24,691 nucleotides of DNA from an uncultured Clostridia bacterium (GCA_937893945.1 CALCTA010000040.1:1-24691), one strand, 5' to 3'; counted from the first letter of the stretch, positions 14,154 to 22,633 are shown. The notes: generated from the letters alone by a model not told the origin. Numbers and translations: made by a program.

Positions 14154-15779
14154 TCAGCTTTTTTTAATTGTTTTAAATTTCTTAACAAAATTTTCAATAA
14201 TCAAGACAGTCATAAGTAAAAGCAGCAAATAGACAAATCCGCTGCCGATAGTAGTACATAAAGTCTTGCTATCGTTAGCGTAAGCAGTCGCACTCACTCT
14301 GCCCTCTACAAGCGGTCCAAGCTCGTCTATTATCTCACCTCTTGAGTTTATCACAGTAGAGATACCCGTATTTGCCGCTCTCGCTACGTATCTGCGGTTT
14401 TCTATCGCACGAAGCTGAGCCTGCGCGTTATGCATGTAAAGCGCCGCCGAGTCGCTGAACCACGAGTCATTGGTAGAAAGGCAAATGATCTCTGCGCCGT
14501 CTCGCACGCTCTCGTAGGTGAGCTGCTCGTATATAGAGTCAAAGCAGATAAGACCGCCAAGCTTTATACCGCCAGCGTCTATTATCTTAGTTCCCTCTCC
14601 CTCATCTACGTCATCAGAGCTGAGTACGAGGCTTGCAAGAGGGGGAATAAGCGTTTCTATGAGCGGACGCATAGGAACGTATTCACCGAACGGAACGAGG
14701 TGGCGCTTGGAATATACGTTATCGGCACGCTTTCCCTCGGGAGTGTAGCAGATAAGAGAGTTGAGTGAATCCTTCTCTTCCTCGACCGTAAAAGCGCCGA
14801 CTAAGAGATAAACGTCGTATTTTCTTGCTATGTCGCAGAACTCACTCTCAAGCAGCTCCTGTTTGGGAGAATCCATATCATAAGGATACGCGGTCTCGGG
14901 GAGGATAATAAGCTCCGCCCCGTCCTCTGCCGCCTCAACTATCAGGCGTCTGTAGGTCTCTTTTGTTCTTGTATTGCTATCAGCATCCCATTTTTCACTC
15001 GAAGAGATATTTCCCTGAATACAGGACACCTTTATCTCCTCGCCCTTAGTAACGTCGGTAGTAAACCAAAGCAGCGCTCCTGCTCCGTATTGAAATACGA
15101 GAATAGACGCGGCGGTAATGCATCCGACCTTAAGCTTATCGGGAGAGATAAGAACGTAAGCCAGAAGAAGATTGACCGCGAGCAGCAAAAACGTTATAAA
15201 ATACGATCCAAACAGCGAGGCGGTCTGCAAGCCCACGAGGTACTCCGCCTGTCCGAGCGGAAGCCTGCCCCAAGGCACACCCCACCAGCCTATCGTTTGG
15301 AACCATTCAAACACGGCAAACGCGCCCGAAGCTACGAAAACACGAAGCAGCGGAAATCTCTCGCACAGATGGCATCTGAAGAGAATGCCGCACACAACGA
15401 ACACCACCCCGCCCATCAGCGCCTGAAGGAGCGAAAGTCCGAGCCACGCAAGCAGTACTACCGCAAGCGCCGCTCCCTTGCTCATTCCGTCTATAAACTC
15501 AAGGGGATAGAGGTAGATGAACCAATGGTAGCAAACAAGGTAGTATGAATAGTAAAATACAAAGCCGTCAAGATACAGAGAGCGAAGCTTCACACTTCTG
15601 TCAGACGCTCTCACAAGCAGTACGACAGCCATAGGAATGAGAGTTATCCACTCAATAAAACCGACCTTTGTGAATACCAATGTAAGTCCTGTAAGTGCGC
15701 CCCCCGCTATCAAAAAAAGAAAGCGAAGAAGGCTATTTGATCTTTTTGTCAAAAAGTCGCTTATCTGCGAAAATTTCAT
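14154..15779 (-). CDS. lnt: Apolipoprotein N-acyltransferase
   Basis: This 541-residue membrane enzyme transfers an acyl chain from phospholipid to the N-terminal cysteine of diacylated lipoproteins. The first 240 residues hold about seven to eight hydrophobic helices. The C-terminal half is a carbon-nitrogen hydrolase domain on the outer face. Its triad is visible: E295 (ILPETAYP), K358 (YSKRHLVPFGEYVP) and C412 (GLICFDSIY). This matches the Lnt Glu-Lys-Cys order and length. The start is ATG at 15779 with AGGAG upstream. It lies 7 bp after the pseudouridine synthase gene and probably shares its promoter at 16787-16815. No terminator is seen after it. Confidence 0.93.
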   Translation of the reverse strand: MKFSQISDFLTKRSNSLLRFLFLIAGGALTGLTLVFTKVGFIEWITLIPMAVVLLVRASDRSVKLRSLYLDGFVFYYSYYLVCYHWFIYLYPLEFIDGMSKGAALAVVLLAWLGLSLLQALMGGVVFVVCGILFRCHLCERFPLLRVFVASGAFAVFEWFQTIGWWGVPWGRLPLGQAEYLVGLQTASLFGSYFITFLLLAVNLLLAYVLISPDKLKVGCITAASILVFQYGAGALLWFTTDVTKGEEIKVSCIQGNISSSEKWDADSNTRTKETYRRLIVEAAEDGAELIILPETAYPYDMDSPKQELLESEFCDIARKYDVYLLVGAFTVEEEKDSLNSLICYTPEGKRADNVYSKRHLVPFGEYVPMRPLIETLIPPLASLVLSSDDVDEGEGTKIIDAGGIKLGGLICFDSIYEQLTYESVRDGAEIICLSTNDSWFSDSAALYMHNAQAQLRAIENRRYVARAANTGISTVINSRGEIIDELGPLVEGRVSATAYANDSKTLCTTIGSGFVYLLLLLMTVLIIENFVKKFKTIKKS

Positions 15780-15786
15780 GCAAAGA

Positions 15787-16743
15787 TTACTCCTTTAAAA
15801 ACCATATATCTTCCCTGTCGAGCGCAAAGGTCTTATCCTCAAGATAAGAAAGCGCGTTATCTTCTCCCGTGCGCTTGAAATACAGCTTGTAAGCGTAGAG
15901 AGCCTGATACTTAAATCCCTTGGAACGCTCGTCTCGGTTGATACCGTATTTTCCGTCTCCGAGCAGAGCGTGTCCTATATGAGACATATGAGCTCTTATC
16001 TGATGAGTTCGTCCCGTAACAAGCTCTACCTCAAGAAGCGCTCTTTCCTCACCGTAGGACTTAAGCACCTTGTAGCGAGTGATTATCTCCTTTGAGCCCG
16101 GAAATTCGGCATCTCTGACCTCAACCATATTGTCCTTGCTGTTCTTGCGCAGATAAGCGCGAAGCTCAGCCTGACGCTTTTGGGGCACTCCGTGAACGAG
16201 GCAGAGATAGCTTTTTGAAAGCTGATTGTTCTTGATCTTTTCGTTCATCACGCGCAAAGCCTCAGCGTTCTTAGCGGCAATAACTATTCCACCTGTGTTG
16301 CGGTCGATACGGTTGCAGAGCGCAGGCGCAAATGATTGCTCCTCTTTCGGATCGTATTCTCCCTTTTGGCAAAGATACGCCTTTACGTGCATTATCAACG
16401 TATTTTCTCCCGCCTCGCTGTCCTCGTGAACAAGAACTCCGGGGCGTTTGTTCAGAAGCATAATATTTTCATCCTCGTAAAGAATATTGAGCTTTGGAGC
16501 AATAGTCTCCAAGGCTCCCGTATCCTTTTCGGGAGAGTCGAAAAATTCTTCCTTGATAAAGAGCTGTATCTCATCCCCCTCGCAGAGAATATACTTCTGC
16601 TCGGTGCGCTTACGGTTGACCTTTATCTTCTTGGTACGGATAAGCTTGTACATCATTGACGTAGGCAATCCCTTGACTGCCTTGGATAAAAACTTATCAA
16701 GTCTTTGCCCCGCATCATTCTTTTTGATAGTGATGATCCTCAT
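15787..16743 (-). CDS. RluC/RluD-family large-subunit rRNA pseudouridine synthase
   Basis: This 318-residue enzyme converts uridine to pseudouridine in RNA, probably 23S rRNA. It has an N-terminal S4 RNA-binding domain (about 12-65, RLDKFLSK onward) and a catalytic domain with RIDRNTGG, where D147 is the nucleophile. An upstream in-frame TTG (16770) has AGAGGT before it, but the predicted transcription start lies at about 16780, inside that site. The ATG at 16743 is therefore preferred although its RBS (GGGCGG) is weak. RluC, RluD or another family member cannot be separated by eye. It is the first gene of an operon with lnt. Confidence 0.92.
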   Translation of the reverse strand: MRIITIKKNDAGQRLDKFLSKAVKGLPTSMMYKLIRTKKIKVNRKRTEQKYILCEGDEIQLFIKEEFFDSPEKDTGALETIAPKLNILYEDENIMLLNKRPGVLVHEDSEAGENTLIMHVKAYLCQKGEYDPKEEQSFAPALCNRIDRNTGGIVIAAKNAEALRVMNEKIKNNQLSKSYLCLVHGVPQKRQAELRAYLRKNSKDNMVEVRDAEFPGSKEIITRYKVLKSYGEERALLEVELVTGRTHQIRAHMSHIGHALLGDGKYGINRDERSKGFKYQALYAYKLYFKRTGEDNALSYLEDKTFALDREDIWFLKE

Positions 16744-16786
16744 AAAGCAATCCGCCCTTTCTGACAGCAATAAAAATTACCTCTAT

Positions 16787-16815
16787 ATTATACCATATCG
16801 CCGCCGCTATGTCAA
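16787..16815 (-). promoter_or_regulatory. Consensus sigma-A promoter of the rluD-like/lnt operon
   Basis: On the minus strand TTGACA (16815-16810) and TATAAT (16792-16787) are 17 bp apart, with TGG before the -10. The predicted start near 16780 gives a leader of about 37 bases to the ATG at 16743. It sits in the divergent region shared with the epimerase gene, for which I see no convincing promoter. Confidence 0.92.
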
Positions 16816-16916
16816 CGGATTTATTCTCTGCCGGGATATCATTTTTCATCTTTGCGCCTATTTTTGATCCTTCACGCATACTATTTAATGTTGAATGAAA
16901 CAAAATGGAGGACAAT

Positions 16917-18023
16917 ATGACTCAAGAAAGAAAAATGCTGTTTATAGTATTTGGAACACGCCCTGAGGCGATAAAGTTAGTCCCTCTCATCAGGGCTCTT
17001 GAGAAAGACGGAAGCTTTGCGCTAAAGCTTTGCGTTACCGCACAACACCGAGAGATGCTCGACTCCGTACTTAAAGAGTTCAGAATACACCCGCAGTTCG
17101 ATCTTTCTCTTATGAGAGATGATCAAACGCTTGACTATATCACATCTGAAGCATTAAAGACGGTTGGAGAGCTGCTTGATCTTTGCTCACCTGATGCGGT
17201 GATAGTGCAAGGAGACACGACAACCGCCTTTGCGGCATCTCTCGCGGCATTTTACCGAAAGATCCCCGTTGTACACATAGAGGCGGGGTTAAGGAGCGGA
17301 AGTATTCTCTCTCCCTTTCCCGAGGAGTTCAATAGGAGAACGATAAGCACAATATCCGCATATCATTTTTCTCCCACAGAGGCGGCTACATCCGCGCTTA
17401 TTTCAGAGGGTGTGCCGAGGGAGCGCGTCTACACAGTCGGAAATACTGTCATAGATACTTTAAGAATGACAGAGGGCGGCGAGATAGACTATAAAATTGA
17501 TAAATTTATCAAAGGTCGCCGCTATCTTCTTATTACCGTCCACCGTCGCGAGCACACCGAGCACGAGCTCGAGGAGATATTCGAGGGAATAAAAAATCTG
17601 CTTGAGGATAATCCCGATGTTTGCGCTGTCTATCCTATACATAAGAGTCCGAGAGTTGCCGAGCGTGCGCGCAAGACGCTTGGTGGGCTTGAAAATCTGA
17701 TACTTTGCGAACCATTATCGACAGGCTGCTTTCACGCTCTGCTCCGCGGATGCTATATGATACTTACCGACAGCGGCGGAATACAGGAAGAAGCTACCTT
17801 TCTCGGCAAGCCTACGCTCATTCTCAGAAACGAGACCGAGCGAGGCGAGGGAGTAGGCTCAGGAGTTCTTCGACTTGTTGGAACAAACGGAGATGACATT
17901 TACGCCGCTGCGACTATCCTGCTTCACGATAAAAAGGAATACACATCTATGGCGCATCCCTCGGATATATACGGCGACGGCGCAGCGAGCGAGCGCATAG
18001 TCAAGGTGCTGAGATCACTTTGA
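16917..18023 (+). CDS. wecB: UDP-N-acetylglucosamine 2-epimerase (non-hydrolysing)
   Basis: This 368-residue cytoplasmic enzyme interconverts UDP-GlcNAc and UDP-ManNAc, supplying ManNAc for teichoic-acid linkage units or surface polysaccharide (WecB/MnaA family). Visible family motifs are GTRPEAIK (13-20), QGDTT (98-102), HIEAGLRS (120-127), HRRE (209-212) and DSGGIQEEA (285-293). The segment TERGEGVGSG replaces the more usual TERPEGVEAG. ATG at 16917 was chosen over the in-frame ATG at 16905, because GGAGG at 16907-16911 serves the former and overlaps the latter. No polysaccharide genes lie next to it, so its pathway is not fixed by context. The next gene has its own promoter. Confidence 0.95.
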   Translation: MTQERKMLFIVFGTRPEAIKLVPLIRALEKDGSFALKLCVTAQHREMLDSVLKEFRIHPQFDLSLMRDDQTLDYITSEALKTVGELLDLCSPDAVIVQGDTTTAFAASLAAFYRKIPVVHIEAGLRSGSILSPFPEEFNRRTISTISAYHFSPTEAATSALISEGVPRERVYTVGNTVIDTLRMTEGGEIDYKIDKFIKGRRYLLITVHRREHTEHELEEIFEGIKNLLEDNPDVCAVYPIHKSPRVAERARKTLGGLENLILCEPLSTGCFHALLRGCYMILTDSGGIQEEATFLGKPTLILRNETERGEGVGSGVLRLVGTNGDDIYAAATILLHDKKEYTSMAHPSDIYGDGAASERIVKVLRSL

Positions 18024-18032
18024 GAAAAGCTA

Positions 18033-18061
18033 TTTACAAAAAAGCGTTTTCGTGATACAAT
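18033..18061 (+). promoter_or_regulatory. Sigma-A promoter of mtaB
   Basis: TTTACA (18033-18038) and TACAAT (18056-18061) are 17 bp apart, with TGA before the -10. Each hexamer matches consensus at five of six bases. It lies 33 bp upstream of the ATG at 18095. Confidence 0.8.
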
Positions 18062-18094
18062 ATCTAAAGAGTATAAAGCACGGGAGCGCGCAAA

Positions 18095-19429
18095 ATGAGC
18101 TTGAATAAAGAATACACCGTGGGTATATATACCCTTGGCTGCAAGGTAAATCAATATGAATCCGAGGCGATAGCCGAGGAGCTTGAGAAGAACGGAATAA
18201 AAGTCGCTCCGCCCTCATCGGTCTGCGACGCGTATATTATCAACACCTGCACGGTTACATCAGAGTCCGACCGAAAGGCAAGACAATTCATCCGCAGAGC
18301 AATATCCAAAAATCCGTCGGCTTACGTTATCGTTACGGGATGTCTCGCGCAGACTTCTCCCGAGACTGTAGGAGCTATCGAGGGAGTTGATGCCGTAATA
18401 GGAAACACCGAGAAGCTGCTTGCCGCTAAGGTTCTTCTCTCTCTCTTTGAAAAAGGAGAAAAGAACACAGCCGCACAGATATTTGTAGATGACATAGATT
18501 CAGCAGACTTTGAACCTATGGCTATCACCAAGTTTGACCGCACGCGCGCTTACGTTAAAATTGAGGACGGGTGTGAGAACAAATGTACCTATTGCATCAT
18601 TCCCTACGCTCGCGGAAAGGTACGCTCTAAATCTCCCGACGAGCTTCTTCGAGAGGTGCGCGCGCTCGTTCGCGGCGGATGCCGAGAGATAGTTCTCACA
18701 GGTATTGAGACTGCCTCGTACGGAAAAGACCTCGGCGGCGTTGACCTTGCGGATATCCTATGTAAGATAGATAAGATAGAGGGCATCGGCAGAGTACGCC
18801 TCGGCTCGCTCGATCCGTCGCTCATACGCCCCGATTTCGTTAAAAAGATAGCCTCGCTCTCCTGCCTTGCGCCGCATTTCCATTTGTCTTTGCAAAGCGG
18901 AAGCGATAAGATCCTCGCGCTTATGAAGCGCAAATATAATTCTCGCATGGCGATGAACGCCATCGATCTTTTGCGCGAGTACATTCCGAACGTAAAGTTC
19001 ACCACCGACGTGATCGTAGGCTTTCCCGGGGAGAGCGAGGAGGACTTTCTTGACACCGCTCGCTTCGTTGCAGAAGCAGGCTTTTTGATGGTACATATCT
19101 TCCCCTACTCCAAGCGTGAGGGCACGCCTGCCGCAAAAATGCAAGGACAGATACCGAACGAGGAAAAGAGCCGCAGACTGCACGCGCTTGAAAAAATAGC
19201 CGCCGAGAGCAGACTGTCGCTTCTTGAGCGTGAGGTAGCCGAGCGACCCTGCCGCGAGGTTCTGTTTGAAACATACTCTGACGGATATGCCCATGGGCAC
19301 ACCGACGATTTCCTTGAGGTGTCGGTCAAGAGCGAATCTCCGATAAGAAGCGAGACACGCCGCGTGCGCCTTGAAAATACCGACGGAAAGCTCTGCTTCG
19401 GCGTGCTTGACGAGAACTTTTCAGGCTAA
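18095..19429 (+). CDS. mtaB: tRNA (t6A37) methylthiotransferase, MtaB type
   Basis: This 444-residue radical-SAM enzyme adds a methylthio group to t6A at position 37 of ANN-decoding tRNAs. The N-terminal UPF0004 domain has three cluster cysteines: C16 (TLGCKVNQYE), C52 (NTCTVT) and C83 (TGCLAQ). The radical-SAM motif CENKCTYC gives C160, C164 and C167. A short TRAM-like tail follows at about 375-440. TLGCKVNQYE is the MtaB/YqeV form rather than MiaB, which usually reads TYGCQMN. The start is ATG with GGGAG upstream and its own promoter. tRNA-Lys(CTT), one of the ANN-codon tRNAs, lies elsewhere in the window, but that is likely coincidence. Confidence 0.94.
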   Translation: MSLNKEYTVGIYTLGCKVNQYESEAIAEELEKNGIKVAPPSSVCDAYIINTCTVTSESDRKARQFIRRAISKNPSAYVIVTGCLAQTSPETVGAIEGVDAVIGNTEKLLAAKVLLSLFEKGEKNTAAQIFVDDIDSADFEPMAITKFDRTRAYVKIEDGCENKCTYCIIPYARGKVRSKSPDELLREVRALVRGGCREIVLTGIETASYGKDLGGVDLADILCKIDKIEGIGRVRLGSLDPSLIRPDFVKKIASLSCLAPHFHLSLQSGSDKILALMKRKYNSRMAMNAIDLLREYIPNVKFTTDVIVGFPGESEEDFLDTARFVAEAGFLMVHIFPYSKREGTPAAKMQGQIPNEEKSRRLHALEKIAAESRLSLLEREVAERPCREVLFETYSDGYAHGHTDDFLEVSVKSESPIRSETRRVRLENTDGKLCFGVLDENFSG

Positions 19430-19482
19430 ATTCGGCAAAAATCTCCTCAAAAAAACTTTTTTAAAAAATTTTAAAAAAACTC

Positions 19483-19511
19483 TTGCAATTTCATTTCAAA
19501 TATGGTATAAT
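19483..19511 (+). promoter_or_regulatory. Sigma-A promoter of rpmB
   Basis: TTGCAA (19483-19488) and TATAAT (19506-19511) are 17 bp apart, with TGG before the -10. It follows an A+T-rich stretch after mtaB (19440-19480) that has no clear terminator hairpin. Predicted transcripts start about 65 bases before the ATG. Confidence 0.88.
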
Positions 19512-19584
19512 AATTTCTGTTCTATGAGTTCATAAATCTAAACGATAAAGATATGCGCGTTTGTGCATTGTAGGAGGTGTCAAT

Positions 19585-19770
19585 ATGGCAAAGTGTTGCG
19601 TTTGCGGAAAGGGCGTTGTTTTTGGACAGGCAGTTTCCCACTCTCATCGTAAAACAAACAGAACTTGGAAGCCCAATATCCGCAAGGTAAAGGCTATGGT
19701 CAACGGTACTCCTAAGACCATCGCTGTTTGCTCCAGCTGCCTTCGTTCTGGCAAAGTTACCAGAGTTTAA
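19585..19770 (+). CDS. rpmB: 50S ribosomal protein L28
   Basis: This 61-residue protein is the L28 of the large ribosomal subunit, short and basic as usual. It is the zinc-ribbon (C+) form, with CVCGKG at its start (C4, C7) and CSSC (C49, C52) near its end as likely ligands. The conserved SHS...NRTWKPN segment is present. ATG at 19585 follows a strong AGGAGG. The single-gene unit has its own promoter at 19483-19511 and terminator at 19816-19852. Confidence 0.97.
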   Translation: MAKCCVCGKGVVFGQAVSHSHRKTNRTWKPNIRKVKAMVNGTPKTIAVCSSCLRSGKVTRV

Positions 19771-19815
19771 TTGCTCGGTAGAATCCTATTTGCCCTCGGC
19801 AAAGCGGATCAAGAT

Positions 19816-19852
19816 AAAAAGCAGGTTCGTAAATGACGAAGCTGCTTTTTTA
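19816..19852 (+). terminator. Intrinsic terminator of rpmB
   Basis: AAAAAGCAG (19816-19824) pairs with CTGCTTTTT (19842-19850), and an inner TTCGT/ACGAA stem (19826-19830 with 19836-19840) closes a 5-base loop; one G-G mismatch separates them. A T-rich run follows and reaches almost to the RBS of the next gene. Confidence 0.88.
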
Positions 19853-19873
19853 TTTTCTTTTTAAGGAGTAGAT

Positions 19874-20614
19874 ATGAGTGAAAACATAAATACCCTCGCA
19901 CTTCTCGGAGAGGACGCGCCACAAATAATAGCCGATGCCCTGCACGCGCTTGGATTTTCGGTAAGATCGCTTCCCTGCGACTCACGACTTGCTCGACCTG
20001 TGCGCTCGCACACCGATATGCTGATGCTTCCTGTCGGTAGCACGGTCTTTACCTCAAGCGAATATCTCTCTGCCGCTCACGGTATATTTGACGAGCTTGA
20101 GCGCCTCGGATACGAGATCGTAGCCTGCGACACCAAGATAGAAAGCGAATATCCGCACGACGTCGCGTTTGACGCGCTCGTGCTGAAGAGCGCTATCATC
20201 GCCCGTCTTGATAGCCTGCCCGACGAGGTCAAGGCTCACGCGGCGAATATGGGAATTGCTCTACTTGATACCAAGCAAGGCTACGCCAAATGCTCGGCGG
20301 TAAGAGTGAGCGAGAGCGCGGTGATCACGGCAGATAAGAATATCGCAAAGGCGGCAGAAACAGCAGGCGCAGACGCACTTCTGATAAGCGCCGCACCCGA
20401 GAAAATACGCCTTGACGGATACGATTACGGATTTATCGGCGGCGCCTCGGGCGTGCTTGAGGACACCGTATATTTCACGGGAGATATATCATCCCATCCC
20501 GACGCCGAGCGCATAGCAGAGTTCTGCAAAGCGCACAAGAAGAAGATGATCTCGCTCTCAAGCGAGCCTCTCAACGACGTCGGCGGAATATTCTTCTTTC
20601 CGAGAATAAATTAA
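19874..20614 (+). CDS. DUF6873-like protein, possibly of the guanidine-modifying-enzyme (GME) fold
   Basis: This 246-residue cytoplasmic protein has no signal peptide or membrane helix. The pattern HTDM (46-49), then GFIGGASG (186-193), then TGDISSHPD (202-210) resembles DUF6873, a clostridial family placed in the amidinotransferase/deiminase-like GME fold. That assignment comes from motif memory and is moderately sure. Active members of the fold use a Cys-His-acid set; candidates here are H46, D48 and C217, but I cannot confirm them. ATG at 19874 has AAGGAG before it. No promoter is seen between it and the rpmB terminator, so it may depend on read-through. It ends just before a bidirectional terminator. 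Confidence 0.72.
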   Translation: MSENINTLALLGEDAPQIIADALHALGFSVRSLPCDSRLARPVRSHTDMLMLPVGSTVFTSSEYLSAAHGIFDELERLGYEIVACDTKIESEYPHDVAFDALVLKSAIIARLDSLPDEVKAHAANMGIALLDTKQGYAKCSAVRVSESAVITADKNIAKAAETAGADALLISAAPEKIRLDGYDYGFIGGASGVLEDTVYFTGDISSHPDAERIAEFCKAHKKKMISLSSEPLNDVGGIFFFPRIN

Positions 20615-20651
20615 AAAGCCAAAATGTTTTTTAACAAGCATCGCCCCCGCG

Positions 20652-20683
20652 AAAAAGGACAGAGATCGTTCTCTGTCCTTTTT
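20652..20683. terminator. Bidirectional intrinsic terminator
   Basis: AAAAAGGACAGAGA (20652-20665) and its complement (20670-20683) form a 14-bp perfect stem with a TCGT loop, A-run on the left and T-run on the right. It separates the DUF6873-like gene (+) from the methyltransferase gene (-), whose stop is 3 bp away. Confidence 0.92.
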
Positions 20684-20686
20684 GTA

Positions 20687-21490
20687 TTATATTCTCTTCT
20701 CACCCACAAACAGTAAATGATTCGTCATACCGAGCAGCTCAGGCTTCTCGCAGATGTAGAAATGGTAGCGGAGATACTGTTTATAATCCTCGTCGCTCAT
20801 TTCGTTGATCCTTGCCGCCAAAAGCTCGCTTGCTCCGTCGGATGCAACCTCGTGTAAAATATTTATATCACCATCAGATAGAAGCTTTCTTGCCGCACCA
20901 ACCGTATGGAATACAAACGGAAAGTCGTTAAGTTTGAAGGTCTCCTTATCGTAATCGCCGTTGCTGAAATAATTAGCGTCGTATCCGAACTCGGTCAAAA
21001 AAACAAAGTCATTTGAAATAAATGCGAAGAAGATCTTACCGCCGTCCTTGCAGACACGCTTTGCTTCGCTGATGCATTTCTGTTTATCCGCATCATTTGC
21101 AAGATGATAAAGCGGACCGAACAGAAGGACAATATCAAACGACTTATCTGCATAGCGAGAGAGGTCAAGTGCATTACCTTGAACGAGGTCGATCTTATCT
21201 TCGGGTGTGAGCTTCTTTTTGAAAGCGGCAATATTGGCATCGGCAAGCTCAAGAGCCGATACCTCATAACCCTTACGGGCAAAGTAAAGGCTGTATTCTC
21301 CAGCGCCTGCACCGATGTCGAGTATCTTGTCGCCCTCTTTCAAATATTTTTCTATGTAGTGAACGGTAGTCAAAAATTCAACCCGTGCGGCTTTAGAATG
21401 ATTGAGCCTTGCATCCTCGTTGAATATATCATAGGTTCTGTTTACACGTTCACTTTCGTTTTCTATTTTTGCAAGTTGTTCGAAGTCCAT
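20687..21490 (-). CDS. Class I SAM-dependent methyltransferase
   Basis: This 267-residue protein has a Rossmann-type methyltransferase domain. The SAM-binding motif I is DIGAGAGEY (58-66), the acidic end of the next strand is in ALELAD (79-84), and motif IV is DIVLLFGPLYHL (about 119-130). The LFGPLYHL form is common in small-molecule or unassigned methyltransferases, and the substrate is unknown. It is the last gene of the GNAT run, 12 bp after the preceding acetyltransferase, with AAGGAG at the end of that spacer. Transcription ends at the terminator at 20652-20683. Confidence 0.88.
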   Translation of the reverse strand: MDFEQLAKIENESERVNRTYDIFNEDARLNHSKAARVEFLTTVHYIEKYLKEGDKILDIGAGAGEYSLYFARKGYEVSALELADANIAAFKKKLTPEDKIDLVQGNALDLSRYADKSFDIVLLFGPLYHLANDADKQKCISEAKRVCKDGGKIFFAFISNDFVFLTEFGYDANYFSNGDYDKETFKLNDFPFVFHTVGAARKLLSDGDINILHEVASDGASELLAARINEMSDEDYKQYLRYHFYICEKPELLGMTNHLLFVGEKRI

Positions 21491-21502
21491 TCGTATTCTC
21501 CT

Positions 21503-22057
21503 TTATGTCTCTCGCAAATACTTCTGCATATAGAACTCGTTCCGATAAGTACCGTCCTTGAGCTTGAACGTATTGGGTTTTTCGGAAACCACACGAAAGC
21601 CGAATTTCTCGTATAAGTGCCTTGCACGATCATTACCCTCGATAAACTCCAGCTCCATGATCTCAATTCCTCGATTCTGTGCTGCAGTAACAAGCTCCTC
21701 AAACATTGCAGAACCGATTCCGAGATTCCAGTAGTCTTTGAGAATCGCAATAGCGATGGTTGCTCTGTGCGAGGTTTTCATGCCACCTCTAAAGCTGATT
21801 TCACAGTTGCCTGCAACCTCACCGTCAACATAGCAGGTGATTCCCAGGGTATCGGGAGAGGAGCGCATACGATTTACCCATGATTCCTCTTGCTCGATGG
21901 TGATATTCCATTCTTCGGGATAACGTGCGAGATATTCAGTTTCGCCACACGATTTCTTTATATAGTTAAGTAACTTTTCCGCATCCTCAACACACGGACT
22001 TTTCAAAATAGCAGTTATGCCGTTTTTTAAGGTTATTTGTTTATCTTCAAATATCAT
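21503..22057 (-). CDS. GNAT-family N-acetyltransferase (first of four, counting from the left)
   Basis: This 184-residue acetyltransferase probably uses acetyl-CoA to modify an amine on a small molecule or protein. The CoA-binding region reads WNLGIGSAMF (about 113-122), with tryptophan where Arg or Gln is usual, followed by the late strand and YEKFGF. An upstream in-frame TTG would add six residues, but ATG at 22057 has AAGGAG at good spacing and is preferred. It lies 24 bp after the next GNAT gene and 12 bp before the methyltransferase. The substrate cannot be told. Confidence 0.88.
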   Translation of the reverse strand: MIFEDKQITLKNGITAILKSPCVEDAEKLLNYIKKSCGETEYLARYPEEWNITIEQEESWVNRMRSSPDTLGITCYVDGEVAGNCEISFRGGMKTSHRATIAIAILKDYWNLGIGSAMFEELVTAAQNRGIEIMELEFIEGNDRARHLYEKFGFRVVSEKPNTFKLKDGTYRNEFYMQKYLRET

Positions 22058-22081
22058 TTTGATACTCCTTAACAAGTAATG

Positions 22082-22609
22082 TTAGTCTTCCTTTAGATTC
22101 AATTCAAACACACCGCCGTCAAACACAATATCATTGCCGTCTGCATCCTTGTAGAACGACACCTTTTCCGTTTCGATCAGCTCAAAGCCCAAGGATTTGA
22201 GAAGCGAAACAGAGGGCGTATTATTGATTGCTGTGCCTGCGGTCAGCCTTTTGGTGCCAAGCTCACGCATATAGTCAATGAGCGCCAAGTGGCTTTCCTT
22301 TGCGTAGCCCTTGCCGTGATAAGCGGAGTGGAAGCAATAGCCGATCTCGTGTCCGTTCTCTCGGATGTTAAAGGCACTATAACCGATCACGGTATCTCCA
22401 AGGCAGATAGCAAAAAACATATGCTCGGTGCCGCTGTTCGCCGCCGCCCATTTTGCAATTCTCGGCTGAACGTCCTCGTCATCGGTGTTGTGCGGCGTAT
22501 CGTACTGTGAAAAGGCGGAAGAGTTAAAGTCCACCCATATTTCTTTTATGCTTTTCCAATCATCCGCTACGATGTGGCGGATGGTAAGTCTTTCGGTTTT
22601 AAGTATCAT
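22082..22609 (-). CDS. GNAT-family N-acetyltransferase, RimJ/RimL-like (second)
   Basis: This 175-residue protein begins with TERLTIRH, the typical start of RimJ/RimL-type acetyltransferases. The CoA-binding segment is YHGKGYAKES (His where Arg is common), and LLKSLGFELI lies near the C-terminal side. RimJ/RimL act on ribosomal protein N-termini, but most similar proteins have unknown or antibiotic-like substrates. The RBS (AGGA) is weak, and the leader between it and the third GNAT gene contains a very stable hairpin at 22634-22663. The low-quality RBS suggests it may be expressed less than its neighbours. Confidence 0.9.
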   Translation of the reverse strand: MILKTERLTIRHIVADDWKSIKEIWVDFNSSAFSQYDTPHNTDDEDVQPRIAKWAAANSGTEHMFFAICLGDTVIGYSAFNIRENGHEIGYCFHSAYHGKGYAKESHLALIDYMRELGTKRLTAGTAINNTPSVSLLKSLGFELIETEKVSFYKDADGNDIVFDGGVFELNLKED

Positions 22610-22633
22610 AGTTCTTTTCCTAATTTAGAAGTC

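Noticed and set aside
16744..16770. TTG start nine codons upstream in the pseudouridine synthase gene
   Set aside because: Its AGAGGT lies at the predicted transcription start, so the RBS would be missing or partial in the mRNA. The family start fits the ATG at 16743.
16816..16904. Promoter for the epimerase gene in the divergent region
   Set aside because: TTGATC and TACTAT-like pieces are present but not at a workable spacing, so I made no call.
19440..19480. Terminator after mtaB
   Set aside because: The stretch is A/T runs that can pair in many registers with no G+C stem, so a real terminator cannot be claimed.
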